Shown: positions 27,191 through 35,259 of the stretch, piece after piece
How positions within the stretch are numbered: the stretch's first letter is position 1
How the letters are laid out: the number at the start of each line of letters is the position of its first letter
Source of the DNA: Leisingera caerulea DSM 24564
Lineage (GTDB): Bacteria; Pseudomonadota; Alphaproteobacteria; Rhodobacterales; Rhodobacteraceae
NCBI RefSeq assembly: GCF_000473325.1
Contig: NZ_KI421513.1
Location: 673,217-737,216 of the forward strand
Reading direction: 5' to 3'
Length of the DNA: 64,000 nt
Made by a program: the position numbers and the translations under genes
Notes under the pieces: model-generated
What the model saw: only the letters and a program-made list of their open reading frames with translations
What the model was told of the DNA's origin: nothing
The model's database searches: none

Positions 27191-27774
27191 TCCGCCTCGC
27201 CCTCCTGCGCCACGGACATACCGCCTGGAACCGTGCCGGGCGCATTCAGGGGCGCAGCGACATACCGCTGGACGATCAGGCCCGCGCGGAACTGGGCGGT
27301 TATGCCTTGCCCGCCCCGTGGGACGCAGCAGAATTATGGTCCAGCCCGCTGGCGCGTGCGGCGGAAACTGCCGAACTTGTTGCAGGCCGCCCGCCCCGGA
27401 CCGCGCCGGAGCTTACAGAAATGAACTGGGGCGACTGGGAGGGGCTGCACGGTCTGGACCTGAAGGCTGACCCCGCCAGCGGCTTCCGAGATATCGAGGA
27501 CTGGGGCTGGCACTACCGCCCGCCGGGTGGAGAGAGCCCGGCAAAGGTCTGGGACCGTATAGCCCCCTGGCTGCACGGTCTGACACAGGACACCGTCGCT
27601 GTTTGCCACATCGGCATCATGCGGATGATCCTGGCCCGCGCATACGGCTGGGATTTCGACGGCCCCGCCCCCTTCCGGATCAGACGCAACCGGCTGTTCG
27701 TGGTGGAAGCCGAAGGAATCTCGCTCAGCCCTTGGGCCGAACCGGTCCGGCTGATCCGCGAGGACGCGCCATGA
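27187..27774 (+). CDS. Histidine phosphatase family protein
   Basis: The 195-residue cytosolic protein belongs to the phosphoglycerate mutase-like histidine phosphatases. The phospho-acceptor His is in LLRHGHTAWN (Arg8-His9-Gly10). Further conserved positions are SSPLARAAETAEL (second Arg), the acid in ELTEMNWGDWEG and the second His in VAVCHIGIMRMIL. The start at 27187 is chosen because it gives the family N-terminus directly and forms an ATGA overlap with the preceding stop; an in-frame ATG 12 codons earlier lacks this. Inside a glycosyltransferase operon it probably dephosphorylates a phosphorylated sugar or glycerate-type intermediate. Confidence 0.85.
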   Translation: MIRLALLRHGHTAWNRAGRIQGRSDIPLDDQARAELGGYALPAPWDAAELWSSPLARAAETAELVAGRPPRTAPELTEMNWGDWEGLHGLDLKADPASGFRDIEDWGWHYRPPGGESPAKVWDRIAPWLHGLTQDTVAVCHIGIMRMILARAYGWDFDGPAPFRIRRNRLFVVEAEGISLSPWAEPVRLIREDAP

Positions 27775-28907
27775 AAGTCCTGATTGCCGTGACCCACCTC
27801 CTGGGCACCGGCCATCTTTCGCGGGCCTTGACGCTGGCCCGCGCCTTTACCGCGGCCGGCCAACAGGTGCAGGTGGCCTCCGGCGGATTTCCCGCCCCGC
27901 AACTCAATGCCGAAGGGGTTGAGGTGGTCCAGCTTCCGCCGCTGCGCTCGGACGGGGTGGATTTCACCCGGTTGCTGGACGCGGACGGCTCTTTGACCGG
28001 CGAGGCGTATCAGACCCGCCGCAAAGACGCCCTCTGCGCAGCCCTGCGCAGGCTGCAGCCCGATGTGCTGATCACCGAACTCTACCCCTTTGGCCGCCGT
28101 TCCCTGCGTCAGGAATTCCTGGCCCTGCTGGAGACCGCCGATGCGCTGCCCCGGCGGCCGGTGATCCTGTCCTCCATCCGTGACATCCTCGCACCGCCCT
28201 CCAAACCGGAGAAGGCGGAAAAGGCCGATGCGGTTATCGCCCGGTATTACGATGCGGTGCTGGTCCACTCCGATCCAGCGGCCACCAGGCTGGAGGCCAG
28301 CTGGCCGGTCTCGCCGATGCTAAGCGGCAAGCTGCGCTATACCGGCTATGTCGCGCCGCCCGCCGCAGGACCCCACCCGAACCAGGCAGGCAGCGGCGAG
28401 GTTCTGGTCAGCGCCGGCGGCGGCAATGTGGGAACGCCGCTGTACCGGACCGCTCTGGAAGCGGCCAAGCGGATGCCGGAGATCCCCTGGCGCCTGCTGG
28501 TTGGCGGTGCGGACGCCGACGCGCGGATTGCAGAATTCGCCAAGGCAGGCTCCCCCGCCTTGCTGGAACCGGCGCGCAAGGACTTCCGGCAGATGCTCTC
28601 CCACGCCGCCGCCTCTGTCAGCATGTGCGGCTACAACACCGCGCTTGACCTGTTGCAAGCCGGGACGCCTGCGGTCCTGATCCCCTTTGATGCGGGCAAT
28701 GAGACCGAACAGGGTCTGCGTGCCGCCAGCCTCGCGCCGCTGAGCGGGATAGAGGTGATCAAGACAGCGGACCTCACGCCCGAAACGCTATGCGCTGCGG
28801 TCAAGGCGGCAATGCAGGCTCCGCCGCGGCTTGCAGGCGGTTTCAGGTTTGACGGAGCCGCCCGGAGTGTGGAGATTGCCGCAGAACTTGCGGGGGAGCG
28901 CGAATGA
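27771..28907 (+). CDS. Glycosyltransferase, GT28/MurG-like fold (second)
   Basis: The 378-residue GT-B protein is related to the first gene of the operon. It begins MKVLIAVTHLLGTGHLSRALTLA, the nucleotide-sugar transferase N-terminal loop. The C-terminal half has EVLVSAGGGNVGTPLYRTAL and SVSMCGYNTALDLLQAGTPAVLIPF, equivalent to the donor site of MurG-like enzymes. The ATG at 27771 overlaps the preceding stop (ATGA). The frame is open further upstream, but that part does not look like protein. Two separate GT28-like enzymes in one operon suggest two non-identical glycosyl additions. The end overlaps the deacetylase gene by ATGA. Confidence 0.78.
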   Translation: MKVLIAVTHLLGTGHLSRALTLARAFTAAGQQVQVASGGFPAPQLNAEGVEVVQLPPLRSDGVDFTRLLDADGSLTGEAYQTRRKDALCAALRRLQPDVLITELYPFGRRSLRQEFLALLETADALPRRPVILSSIRDILAPPSKPEKAEKADAVIARYYDAVLVHSDPAATRLEASWPVSPMLSGKLRYTGYVAPPAAGPHPNQAGSGEVLVSAGGGNVGTPLYRTALEAAKRMPEIPWRLLVGGADADARIAEFAKAGSPALLEPARKDFRQMLSHAAASVSMCGYNTALDLLQAGTPAVLIPFDAGNETEQGLRAASLAPLSGIEVIKTADLTPETLCAAVKAAMQAPPRLAGGFRFDGAARSVEIAAELAGERE

Positions 28908-29662
28908 CACCGGATTGGAGCGGGCTGGACCAGGAACTGGAGCACTGGCAGGAGGCGGGCCTGACGCTGCCCTTGTGGTGGCGTGACGACGATGCGATGT
29001 CACAGTCCGCCGAACTGGACCGTCTGGCGGACCTCTCCGCGGAGCTTGATTTGCCTGTTCATCTTGCGGTTATCCCCCAAGGCGTCACAGCGGATCTGGC
29101 CCGTTTTGTTGCCGCCAATCCGCAGCTCATTCCGGTGGCTCACGGCTGGGCGCACCAGAACCACGCCCCTGCAGGCGAGAAGAAGGCCGAATTCGGTGCT
29201 CACCGGCCGCTGGAAGTACTGCTGGACGACGCCGAGCGCGGCTTGACCCGCCTGCAGGAGCTGTTTGGCGCCAGCCTGCGGACGATGTTCGTGCCGCCCT
29301 GGAACAGGGTCTCTCCGGAAATGCTGACCTGGCTGGCCGGTGCCGGCTTTACCGCCGTTTCCACCTTCGGCCCGCGCAGCAGCGCCAAACCAGCCTCGGG
29401 CCTTTTGCGGGTGAACACCCACCTGGATCCGATCAACTGGAAGGGTTCGCGCAGCTTGCTGCCGCCGGACCAGCTGATTGCGCAAGCCGCGCGCCAGCTG
29501 CGCGACCGCCGCCTGGGTGATGCGGACAACGCAGAGCCCTATGGACTTCTCACCCATCACTTGGTGCACGACGAGGCGGTCTGGGAGTTCACCGCCGACC
29601 TCGCCAGGCGCTTGTTGAATGGTCCGGCAGAGGCTTGGATCTATGATGAAAGGATGTCCTGA
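28904..29662 (+). CDS. Polysaccharide deacetylase (NodB-like) family protein
   Basis: The 252-residue protein appears to be a carbohydrate esterase 4/NodB-type deacetylase. The first metal/catalytic motif reads LWWRDDDA with Asp28-30. The second reads AHGWAHQNH with His80, His84 and His87, matching the HxxxH metal site. TMFVPPWNRVSPEML corresponds to the family RxPW/PPW motif, with Arg replaced. No signal peptide is visible, so unlike most family members it probably acts in the cytosol on a precursor rather than on the finished polysaccharide. It overlaps its upstream neighbour and abuts the methyltransferase gene. Confidence 0.72.
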   Translation: MTPDWSGLDQELEHWQEAGLTLPLWWRDDDAMSQSAELDRLADLSAELDLPVHLAVIPQGVTADLARFVAANPQLIPVAHGWAHQNHAPAGEKKAEFGAHRPLEVLLDDAERGLTRLQELFGASLRTMFVPPWNRVSPEMLTWLAGAGFTAVSTFGPRSSAKPASGLLRVNTHLDPINWKGSRSLLPPDQLIAQAARQLRDRRLGDADNAEPYGLLTHHLVHDEAVWEFTADLARRLLNGPAEAWIYDERMS

Positions 29663-30142
29663 ATGAGCCGCCTCGATTCCATGCTGCGTCGCCTGACCGC
29701 CCAGCGCGACGGCCTGAACTGGGCCGCAGAGCAAATCAGCGCGATGGAGGGCGATGTGCTCGACATGGGGCTTGGCAACGGGCGTACCTACGACCATTTG
29801 CGCGCAATTCTGTCCACCCGCCGGATCTGGGTGATCGACCGTGTGCTACAGTGCCACCCCTCCTGCATCCCGCCGGAACAGGACTTCCTGCAGGGCGAAG
29901 CCAAACCGATGCTGGAGCGGCTCGCCGGCAATGGCCGCCGGATCGCGCTCGCGCATTACGACTTTGGCTTCGGGATTAAGGAAAAGGACGTTGCCGAGGC
30001 CACCGCCCTGTCTCCCGCCATTGCCCGGGTTATGGCACCGGGCGGCATCATCGTCTCCGGCCAGCCGCTGGCAGGTTTCGAAGAGCTTGACGGTCCAGAA
30101 GGCATCCCGCCCGGCCGCTACATGTTCTACCGGGCCAACTGA
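29663..30142 (+). CDS. Class I SAM-dependent methyltransferase-like protein
   Basis: The 159-residue protein has a compact Rossmann core with motif I reading DVLDMGLGNGRTYDHLR (about 31-47) and an acidic end of the second strand (VIDRV). The product resembles a small family of short SAM-dependent methyltransferases found in alphaproteobacteria. At 159 residues it is shorter than most (200-280) and lacks an obvious extra substrate-binding lobe. It follows the deacetylase stop with no gap and closes the operon. It could methylate the sugar made by its neighbours; that is inference from position. Confidence 0.7.
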   Translation: MSRLDSMLRRLTAQRDGLNWAAEQISAMEGDVLDMGLGNGRTYDHLRAILSTRRIWVIDRVLQCHPSCIPPEQDFLQGEAKPMLERLAGNGRRIALAHYDFGFGIKEKDVAEATALSPAIARVMAPGGIIVSGQPLAGFEELDGPEGIPPGRYMFYRAN

Positions 30143-30150
30143 TCCAAGCC

Positions 30151-30179
30151 CCCGGCCGCCCCCAATTCAAGAGGCCGGG
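30151..30179 (+). terminator. Hairpin after the glycan operon
   Basis: CCCGGCC (30151-30157) and GGCCGGG (30173-30179) form a perfect 7-bp stem with a 15-nt loop, between the methyltransferase stop and the convergent phnM stop. No T-run follows. Confidence 0.4.
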
Positions 30180-30207
30180 CGCTTCCGCCTCCCCAGCGGC
30201 CGGGCGG

Positions 30208-31350
30208 TCAGGCCACCCGCAAACCGCGCGACCAGACACCGCGCACTGCAGGCGCGCCTGCTGTCACACGGAACCGGATCAGGTCGGCGCGCTTGCCGGT
30301 CTCCAGCCGCCCGCGGTCGTGCAGGCCCACTGCATCGGCCGGCGCATGTGTCACCGTGCCCAGGCCCCGCGCCATGTCGCCCCACGATTGCCCCAGCATG
30401 ACCGCCGCCATCAACAGCGCGGCCGGCACATAATCCGACGACAGGATGTCCAAAAGCTCCAGTTCCGCCAGTTCATGCGCCGCAACATTGCCGGAGTGCG
30501 AGCCGCCGCGGATCAGGTTTGGAGCGCCCATCATCACCTTGATGCCATGGGCATGACAGGCCTGCGCGGCCTCCACCGTGGTGGGGAACTCCGCCAGCTG
30601 AATGCCATGGCCTGCCGAAACGGCCACCTGCCCGGCCGTGGTGTCGTCATGGCTTGCCAGCACTGCGCCAAATCGCTTGGCCGCCTTCACCGCTTCCGCC
30701 TCATGCAAGTCGCCATGGGTCTCGCGCAGCTCTCTCAGATGAGCGATATGCGCCTGGAACGCGGCGTCGTCGAACCCGTGCTTGCCCTTCACGTACTGCT
30801 CCAGCTTGGAGAGATCGCGGAACTGCCGCTGGCCCGGCGTGTGGTCCATCAGCGAAACCAGCCCGACCCGGTCCGCTTCGCCAAAGGCCTCCAGTTCCTC
30901 AATCAGGGTGTCTGAGCAGACTTCGGCCCGCAGGTGCAGGAAATGCGAGATCTTCAGCGCCTCCGCCGCTCTGAGTTCCAGCAGCTCAGCGGCCAGACCG
31001 CGGGCATAAGCGCCATAGCGGCTTTCCTTGCGGCTGATCGAGCCGACACGCATCGCATCAAATACCGTGGTGATGCCAGTGCCCGCCAGTTCCGCATCAT
31101 GGGCAATGATCGCGCTGGCGTGCGGCCAGTCCACCTTGGGGCGCGGCTGGATGTGACGCTCCAGATTGTCGGTATGCAGTTCCACCAGACCCGGACAGAC
31201 ATAATCGCCCCCGCAGTCGATGGCGCCCGCCGGAACCGAGGTGCCCTCTGCAATGTCCTCGATCTCACCGCTGGAAACCTTCACGCTACCGGTGCGGGTC
31301 TCCCCCGGAAGCACCAGTGTGGCATTGGCAAGGATCAACTCTTCTGTCAT
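30208..31350 (-). CDS. phnM: PhnM, alpha-D-ribose 1-methylphosphonate 5-triphosphate diphosphatase
   Basis: The 380-residue cytosolic amidohydrolase-fold enzyme removes pyrophosphate from ribose 1-methylphosphonate 5-triphosphate, giving the substrate of PhnJ. The metal-binding HxD is in CPGLVELHTDNLERH. Further conserved parts are SLMDHTPGQRQF, LASHDDTTAGQV and MGAPNLIRGGSHSGN, all characteristic of PhnM. Length is normal for the family. It is separated from the main phn operon: it is transcribed away from the 2H phosphoesterase-like gene across a 50-bp gap and is convergent with the glycan operon. Confidence 0.95.
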   Translation of the reverse strand: MTEELILANATLVLPGETRTGSVKVSSGEIEDIAEGTSVPAGAIDCGGDYVCPGLVELHTDNLERHIQPRPKVDWPHASAIIAHDAELAGTGITTVFDAMRVGSISRKESRYGAYARGLAAELLELRAAEALKISHFLHLRAEVCSDTLIEELEAFGEADRVGLVSLMDHTPGQRQFRDLSKLEQYVKGKHGFDDAAFQAHIAHLRELRETHGDLHEAEAVKAAKRFGAVLASHDDTTAGQVAVSAGHGIQLAEFPTTVEAAQACHAHGIKVMMGAPNLIRGGSHSGNVAAHELAELELLDILSSDYVPAALLMAAVMLGQSWGDMARGLGTVTHAPADAVGLHDRGRLETGKRADLIRFRVTAGAPAVRGVWSRGLRVA

Positions 31351-31400
31351 CTGAACTTCACATCTTTCGAGTTATGGAAGGCCACGTTTAGGAGGCCAAT

Positions 31401-32084
31401 GTGACATTCACGCGATACGCGATCTACTATGCTCCGCCCGCAGATGCGGAATGGTGCCGGTTCGCCGCAAGCTGGCTGGGCTGGGACCTGGAAACAGGCC
31501 GCAGCCTGCCTCAACCGGAAGACACCGGGCTGGACGTGGCGGCGATAACGAAGGTTCCCCGCAAATACGGACTTCATGCCACCCTGAAGCCGCCGATGCG
31601 CCTTGCCGAAGGGCAATCCCAGGCAGCGCTGGATGCAGCCTGCGCGGCGCTGGCCGCGGCGCAGAGGCCGGTGACGCTCGAGGGGTTCCACCTGGCGCGG
31701 CTCGGCCGCTTCCTGGCGCTGCGGCCCTCCGGCGATGAAACCGCGCTGAACGCCCTGGCCGCCGCCTGCGTGACAGAGCTGGACCCTTTCCGCGCGCCGG
31801 CGGCCCAGGCTGAGCTGGAACGCCGCCGCGGCGCGGGCCTGAGCCCGGAACAGGACAGGAACCTCACCCTGTGGGGCTATCCTTATGTGCTGGAGCAATT
31901 CCGGTTTCACATCACGCTGACCGGCAAACTGCCGAAGCCCGACCTGCCGGCGGTTGAAGCGGCGCTGAACGAGCGTCTCATCCCGCTGCTGCCCGCACCG
32001 CTGGAAATCCGCGATATTGTGCTGGCGGGCGAAGCAGAGGACGGAAACTTCCACCTGATCCACCGCTACGCCCTTTCCGGCTGA
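31401..32084 (+). CDS. Phosphonate-associated DUF1045 protein (2H phosphoesterase-like)
   Basis: The 227-residue protein belongs to DUF1045, often found in phn clusters and annotated as a putative phosphonate metabolism protein. It has the two His-x-Thr motifs of the 2H phosphoesterase superfamily: HATLKPP (His59) and HITLTGK (near 170). Such enzymes open cyclic 2',3'- or 1,2-phosphates. By analogy it may act on 5-phosphoribosyl 1,2-cyclic phosphate, the product of C-P lyase, in place of PhnP, which I do not see here; that is inference. GTG at 31401 follows AGGAGG by 5 nt. An ATG two bases earlier is followed at once by TGA. Its 3' end overlaps the convergent phnN by 19 bp. Confidence 0.82.
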   Translation: MTFTRYAIYYAPPADAEWCRFAASWLGWDLETGRSLPQPEDTGLDVAAITKVPRKYGLHATLKPPMRLAEGQSQAALDAACAALAAAQRPVTLEGFHLARLGRFLALRPSGDETALNALAAACVTELDPFRAPAAQAELERRRGAGLSPEQDRNLTLWGYPYVLEQFRFHITLTGKLPKPDLPAVEAALNERLIPLLPAPLEIRDIVLAGEAEDGNFHLIHRYALSG

Positions 32085-32626
32085 AGGGCTGCCAGCGCGG
32101 CGGCCACCGCCGTGCTGAGCGCACCGCTGTTGTCGATCACATGAACCCTGCGCAGCCCTTCCGGCAAGGGATTGGCCGCCCTGGCAAGACGGCGCCGAAC
32201 CTCCCCGGCGTCTTCCCGCCCGCGGGCAGACAACCGTTCGACCAGCACCTCTGGTCGCGCCGTCACCGACAGCACAATGAAATCACCGAACACCTCCTGC
32301 GCCTGCAGCAGCACAGCACGGGACAAATTGACCAGCACACCGCCCGCACCGGCCCGCAAGGCTTCGATTTCGCGCGGAATGCCATACTGCAGGCCATGCG
32401 CTTGCCAGTCCAAGGCAAACACGCCGTTGCGCGCAAGGGCCGAAAACTCAGCCTCGGTCACCGCCTGGTAATCCTCCCCGCCTGCCTCCGGCGCGCGGGT
32501 GATCACCCGCCGCATCAGCCGCAGCTGAGGACCGGAGACCGCAAGCGCAGACATCAGGCTGTCCTTGCCAACTCCGGACGGTCCGACCACGGCAATGACC
32601 GGGCCTTTATTTGCAGACGCACTCAT
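32066..32626 (-). CDS. phnN: PhnN, ribose 1,5-bisphosphate phosphokinase
   Basis: The 186-residue kinase converts ribose 1,5-bisphosphate to PRPP and so returns the sugar released by C-P lyase to nucleotide metabolism. It has the guanylate-kinase-like fold with the P-loop GPSGVGKDSLMSAL and the RRVITRAPEAGGEDY segment. An in-frame ATG 16 codons upstream exists. The start at 32626 is preferred because it overlaps the phnL stop (ATGA) and gives the family N-terminus. It is the last gene of the phn operon and overlaps the convergent DUF1045 gene by 19 bp. Confidence 0.92.
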   Translation of the reverse strand: MSASANKGPVIAVVGPSGVGKDSLMSALAVSGPQLRLMRRVITRAPEAGGEDYQAVTEAEFSALARNGVFALDWQAHGLQYGIPREIEALRAGAGGVLVNLSRAVLLQAQEVFGDFIVLSVTARPEVLVERLSARGREDAGEVRRRLARAANPLPEGLRRVHVIDNSGALSTAVAAALAALQPERA

Positions 32627-33309
32627 GCCGCCGCCTTGGGAGCAAAGTCCGACACGTCCACGAACCGGTCGCAAACCTGCTGGCGCGCCGCCTCATCGTG
32701 GAAGATGCCGATGATCGCAGCCCCCCGCGCCTTGGCACCTGCGATCAGCGCAAGCACAGTGGCGCGGTTTTGCGCATCAAGGCTCGCCGTCGGTTCATCC
32801 AGCAGCAGCGCCGGATACTCATAGGCGAAGCCGCGGGCGATATTCACCCGCTGCTGCTCACCGCCCGAGAATGTCGTGGGGCTCAGACTCCAAAGACGTT
32901 CGGGTATATTGAGCTGCGCCAGCAGCGAGGCCGCCTTGTCCCGCGCCTGATCGGCCGGCGTGCCGACTGCCAGCAGCGGTTCAGCCACAACATCCAGCGT
33001 TGGCACCCGCGGAACCACCCGCAGGAATTGGCTGACATATCCCAGCGTGTCACGGCGCAGCGCCAGTATCTCCCGCGGCGCGGCCTTGGCCACATCCACG
33101 CCGCCGACGACCACGCTGCCGGAGGCCGCCAGATAGTTGCCGTAGATCACACGCATCAGTGTGGACTTGCCCGCCCCGGAGGCGCCCGTCAGGCCGACAC
33201 ATTCTCCGGGTTGCACACTCAGCGTGGCGTTTTGCATGACCGGAATCACCGCACTGCCCTGGTTGTGCAGGGTGAAGCTCTTGCTTACATCGTTCAATTC
33301 AATCATCAC
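32623..33309 (-). CDS. phnL: PhnL, C-P lyase-associated ABC ATPase-like protein
   Basis: The 228-residue protein is an ABC-type ATPase that forms part of the C-P lyase machinery rather than a transporter. Walker A is GASGAGKSTLM, the signature FSGGEQQRVN and Walker B LLLDEPTASLD. The N-terminus ELNDVSKSFTLHNQGSA is typical of PhnL. No permease genes are nearby. It starts 7 bp after the phnK stop and overlaps phnN by ATGA. Confidence 0.93.
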   Translation of the reverse strand: MMIELNDVSKSFTLHNQGSAVIPVMQNATLSVQPGECVGLTGASGAGKSTLMRVIYGNYLAASGSVVVGGVDVAKAAPREILALRRDTLGYVSQFLRVVPRVPTLDVVAEPLLAVGTPADQARDKAASLLAQLNIPERLWSLSPTTFSGGEQQRVNIARGFAYEYPALLLDEPTASLDAQNRATVLALIAGAKARGAAIIGIFHDEAARQQVCDRFVDVSDFAPKAAA

Positions 33310-33316
33310 CCTGCCC

Positions 33317-34090
33317 TCAGACTTGCAGCACGCTGGAAACCAGCAGCTGGGTATAGCCGTGCTGGGGATCGTCCAGCACCTGATCGGTCAGCCCGGTTTC
33401 CACCACATGGCCGTCCTTCATCACCATCAGCCGGTCCGCCAGCAGGCGCACAACGGCCAGATCGTGTGTCACGATAATGGCGCTCAGCCCCATCTCCCGC
33501 ACGAGGCCCCGCAGCAGATCCAGCAAGCGCGCCTGCACCGAGACATCCAGTCCACCGGTCGGTTCGTCCATGAACACCAGCCGCGGGCCTGTCACCAGAT
33601 TGCGTGCGATTTGCAGGCGCTGCTGCATACCGCCGGAGAAGGCCGAAGGGCGGTCGTCGATACGGCTTTCGGAAATCTCAACCCGGCCCAGCCAGTCCGC
33701 CGCCTGTTCGCGGATCGAGCCATAATGGCGGTTCCCCACGGCCATCAGCCGTTCGCCAATGTTACCGCCGGCCGAAACCGGCATGCGCAGCCCGTCCCTT
33801 GCGTGCTGATGCACAAAGGCCCAATCGGTACGGCCCAGCATCCGCCGTTCCGGCTCTGACATTGTGACGGTATCCACCGGCCCGCTTGTGCGGGTGTAAT
33901 AGATTACCTCTCCCTGGTCCGGCACCAAGTGGCCCGCCAGACTGTTCAGCAGCGTCGACTTGCCAGAACCGCTTTCACCCACGATTCCCATCACCTCGCC
34001 CGGGTAGAGATCAAAGCTCACACCGGTGCAGCCGATCCGTGCGCCGTACAGCTTGGCCACATTCTTCACTTGCAGCAAAGGGGTCATCAC
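33317..34090 (-). CDS. phnK: PhnK, C-P lyase complex ABC ATPase
   Basis: The 257-residue protein is the ABC-type ATPase that docks onto the PhnGHIJ core through PhnJ. Walker A is GESGSGKSTLL, the signature FSGGMQQRLQ and Walker B LVFMDEPTGGLD. The sequence strongly resembles the oligopeptide ATPases, as PhnK is known to, but the position between phnJ and phnL identifies it. The start overlaps the phnJ stop by ATGA. Confidence 0.94.
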   Translation of the reverse strand: MMTPLLQVKNVAKLYGARIGCTGVSFDLYPGEVMGIVGESGSGKSTLLNSLAGHLVPDQGEVIYYTRTSGPVDTVTMSEPERRMLGRTDWAFVHQHARDGLRMPVSAGGNIGERLMAVGNRHYGSIREQAADWLGRVEISESRIDDRPSAFSGGMQQRLQIARNLVTGPRLVFMDEPTGGLDVSVQARLLDLLRGLVREMGLSAIIVTHDLAVVRLLADRLMVMKDGHVVETGLTDQVLDDPQHGYTQLLVSSVLQV

Positions 34091-34947
34091 GCTGCCTCCT
34101 CACCCAGGCGGCCGCTATGGCCTGCCTCGCGCCGCGTGCGGCAGTAATCGGTGTCCGAACAGACAAACATCCGGTTGCCCGCATCATCCAGGATCACCTC
34201 GTCCAGATAGCTGTCATCCGCCCCGCACAAGTCGCACGGGTGGTCCGCCTTGCTGGCCTCAAACGGGTAATCCTCGAAATCCAGAGACACGACCTGTGTG
34301 TAGGGCGGCACCGCATAGATCCGCTGCTCCCGGCCGGCACCAAACAGCTGGATCGCCGCCATCTCCATCTTGGGATTGTCGAACTTCGGTATCGGCGACG
34401 GGTCCATCACGTAACGTCCCTCCACCTTCACCGGATAGGCATAGGCGGTGGCAATCGCGCCGTGCTGCGAGATGTCCTCGTAAAGTTTCACGTGCATCAG
34501 CCCGTATTCCTGAAGGGCGTGCATTTTGCGAGTTTCGGTCTCGCGCGGTTCCAGGAAGCGCAACGGCTCCGGGATCGGCACCTGATAAACCAGGATCTGG
34601 TCTTCAGTCAGCTCCGCCTCCGGGATCCGGTGGCGGGTCTGGATGACGCTGGCTTTTGCCGTTTCTTCAGTCGTTGCCACACCCGCCGTCTTCTCAAAAA
34701 ACTTGCGGATCGACACCGCGTTTGTGGTGTCGTCAGCCCCTTGGTCGATGACTTTCAGCGTGTCGTCCCGCGTCAGCGTCGCGGCGGAGACCTGAACCCC
34801 GCCGGTGCCCCAGCCATAGGGCATCGGCATCTCGCGGCTGGCAAAGGGCACCTGATAGCCCGGCACAGCCAAGCCTTTCAGGATCGCCCGGCGGATCATC
34901 CGTTTGGTCTGTTCGTCAAGGTATGCAAAGTTGTAGTCAGGCATCAT
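34087..34947 (-). CDS. phnJ: PhnJ, carbon-phosphorus lyase (radical SAM, Fe-S)
   Basis: The 286-residue protein is the catalytic subunit of C-P lyase. It cleaves the carbon-phosphorus bond of ribose 1-alkylphosphonate 5-phosphate by a radical SAM mechanism, releasing methane from methylphosphonate. The unusual cluster motif CX2CX21CX5C is exact here (CDLC, then MFVCS, then DYC). The N-terminus (YNFAYLDEQTKRMIRRAILKG) and GWGTGGVQVS are strictly typical. The gap to the upstream phnI is about 310 bp, which is unusual for this operon, and holds an ORF on the other strand. Confidence 0.96.
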   Translation of the reverse strand: MMPDYNFAYLDEQTKRMIRRAILKGLAVPGYQVPFASREMPMPYGWGTGGVQVSAATLTRDDTLKVIDQGADDTTNAVSIRKFFEKTAGVATTEETAKASVIQTRHRIPEAELTEDQILVYQVPIPEPLRFLEPRETETRKMHALQEYGLMHVKLYEDISQHGAIATAYAYPVKVEGRYVMDPSPIPKFDNPKMEMAAIQLFGAGREQRIYAVPPYTQVVSLDFEDYPFEASKADHPCDLCGADDSYLDEVILDDAGNRMFVCSDTDYCRTRREAGHSGRLGEEAA

Positions 34948-34981
34948 GACCTCGAATTAGAGCTGTGTGGCCCAAACAGGA

Positions 34982-35257
34982 ATGGAGCGCAGTATTTTGA
35001 CGGAAAACACTCTCGGCTATGTCTTGGCCGTTGGACTTGGCGTTCTGATTTGGGCTCTCGTCCGCATTTTTCGCACCTTGCGCGCAGGCGGCTATGACCA
35101 CGCGATGCGCTGCCCATCCGGACACAATCACACGAGTATAGACCCGGTTGATGCAAGCATTGCGTCCCATGGCCCTGGCTCTGGCCGTCCTTGGGTCCAA
35201 GGCCACGACAGCGAAGGATTCGGCGGAGGTGACGCAGGCGGCGGTGGAGGCGATTAA
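34982..35257 (+). CDS. Candidate small membrane protein, antisense within the phn operon
   Basis: The 91-residue ORF lies on the strand opposite to phn, filling the gap between phnI and phnJ and ending 3 bp from the phnI stop. It has one hydrophobic segment (GYVLAVGLGVLIWALVRIF, about 12-30), a basic flank (RTLRAGG) and a C-terminal Gly/Asp tail (FGGGDAGGGGGD). That pattern is seen in many small hypothetical proteins and is unlikely to arise by chance from antisense sequence. G+C at third positions is lower than in the neighbours. A competing reading on the phn strand (34937-35263) overlaps phnI by ATGA and phnJ by 11 bp, but its translation looks random. GTG at 34967 is another possible start. 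Confidence 0.45.
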   Translation: MERSILTENTLGYVLAVGLGVLIWALVRIFRTLRAGGYDHAMRCPSGHNHTSIDPVDASIASHGPGSGRPWVQGHDSEGFGGGDAGGGGGD

Positions 35258-35259
35258 GC

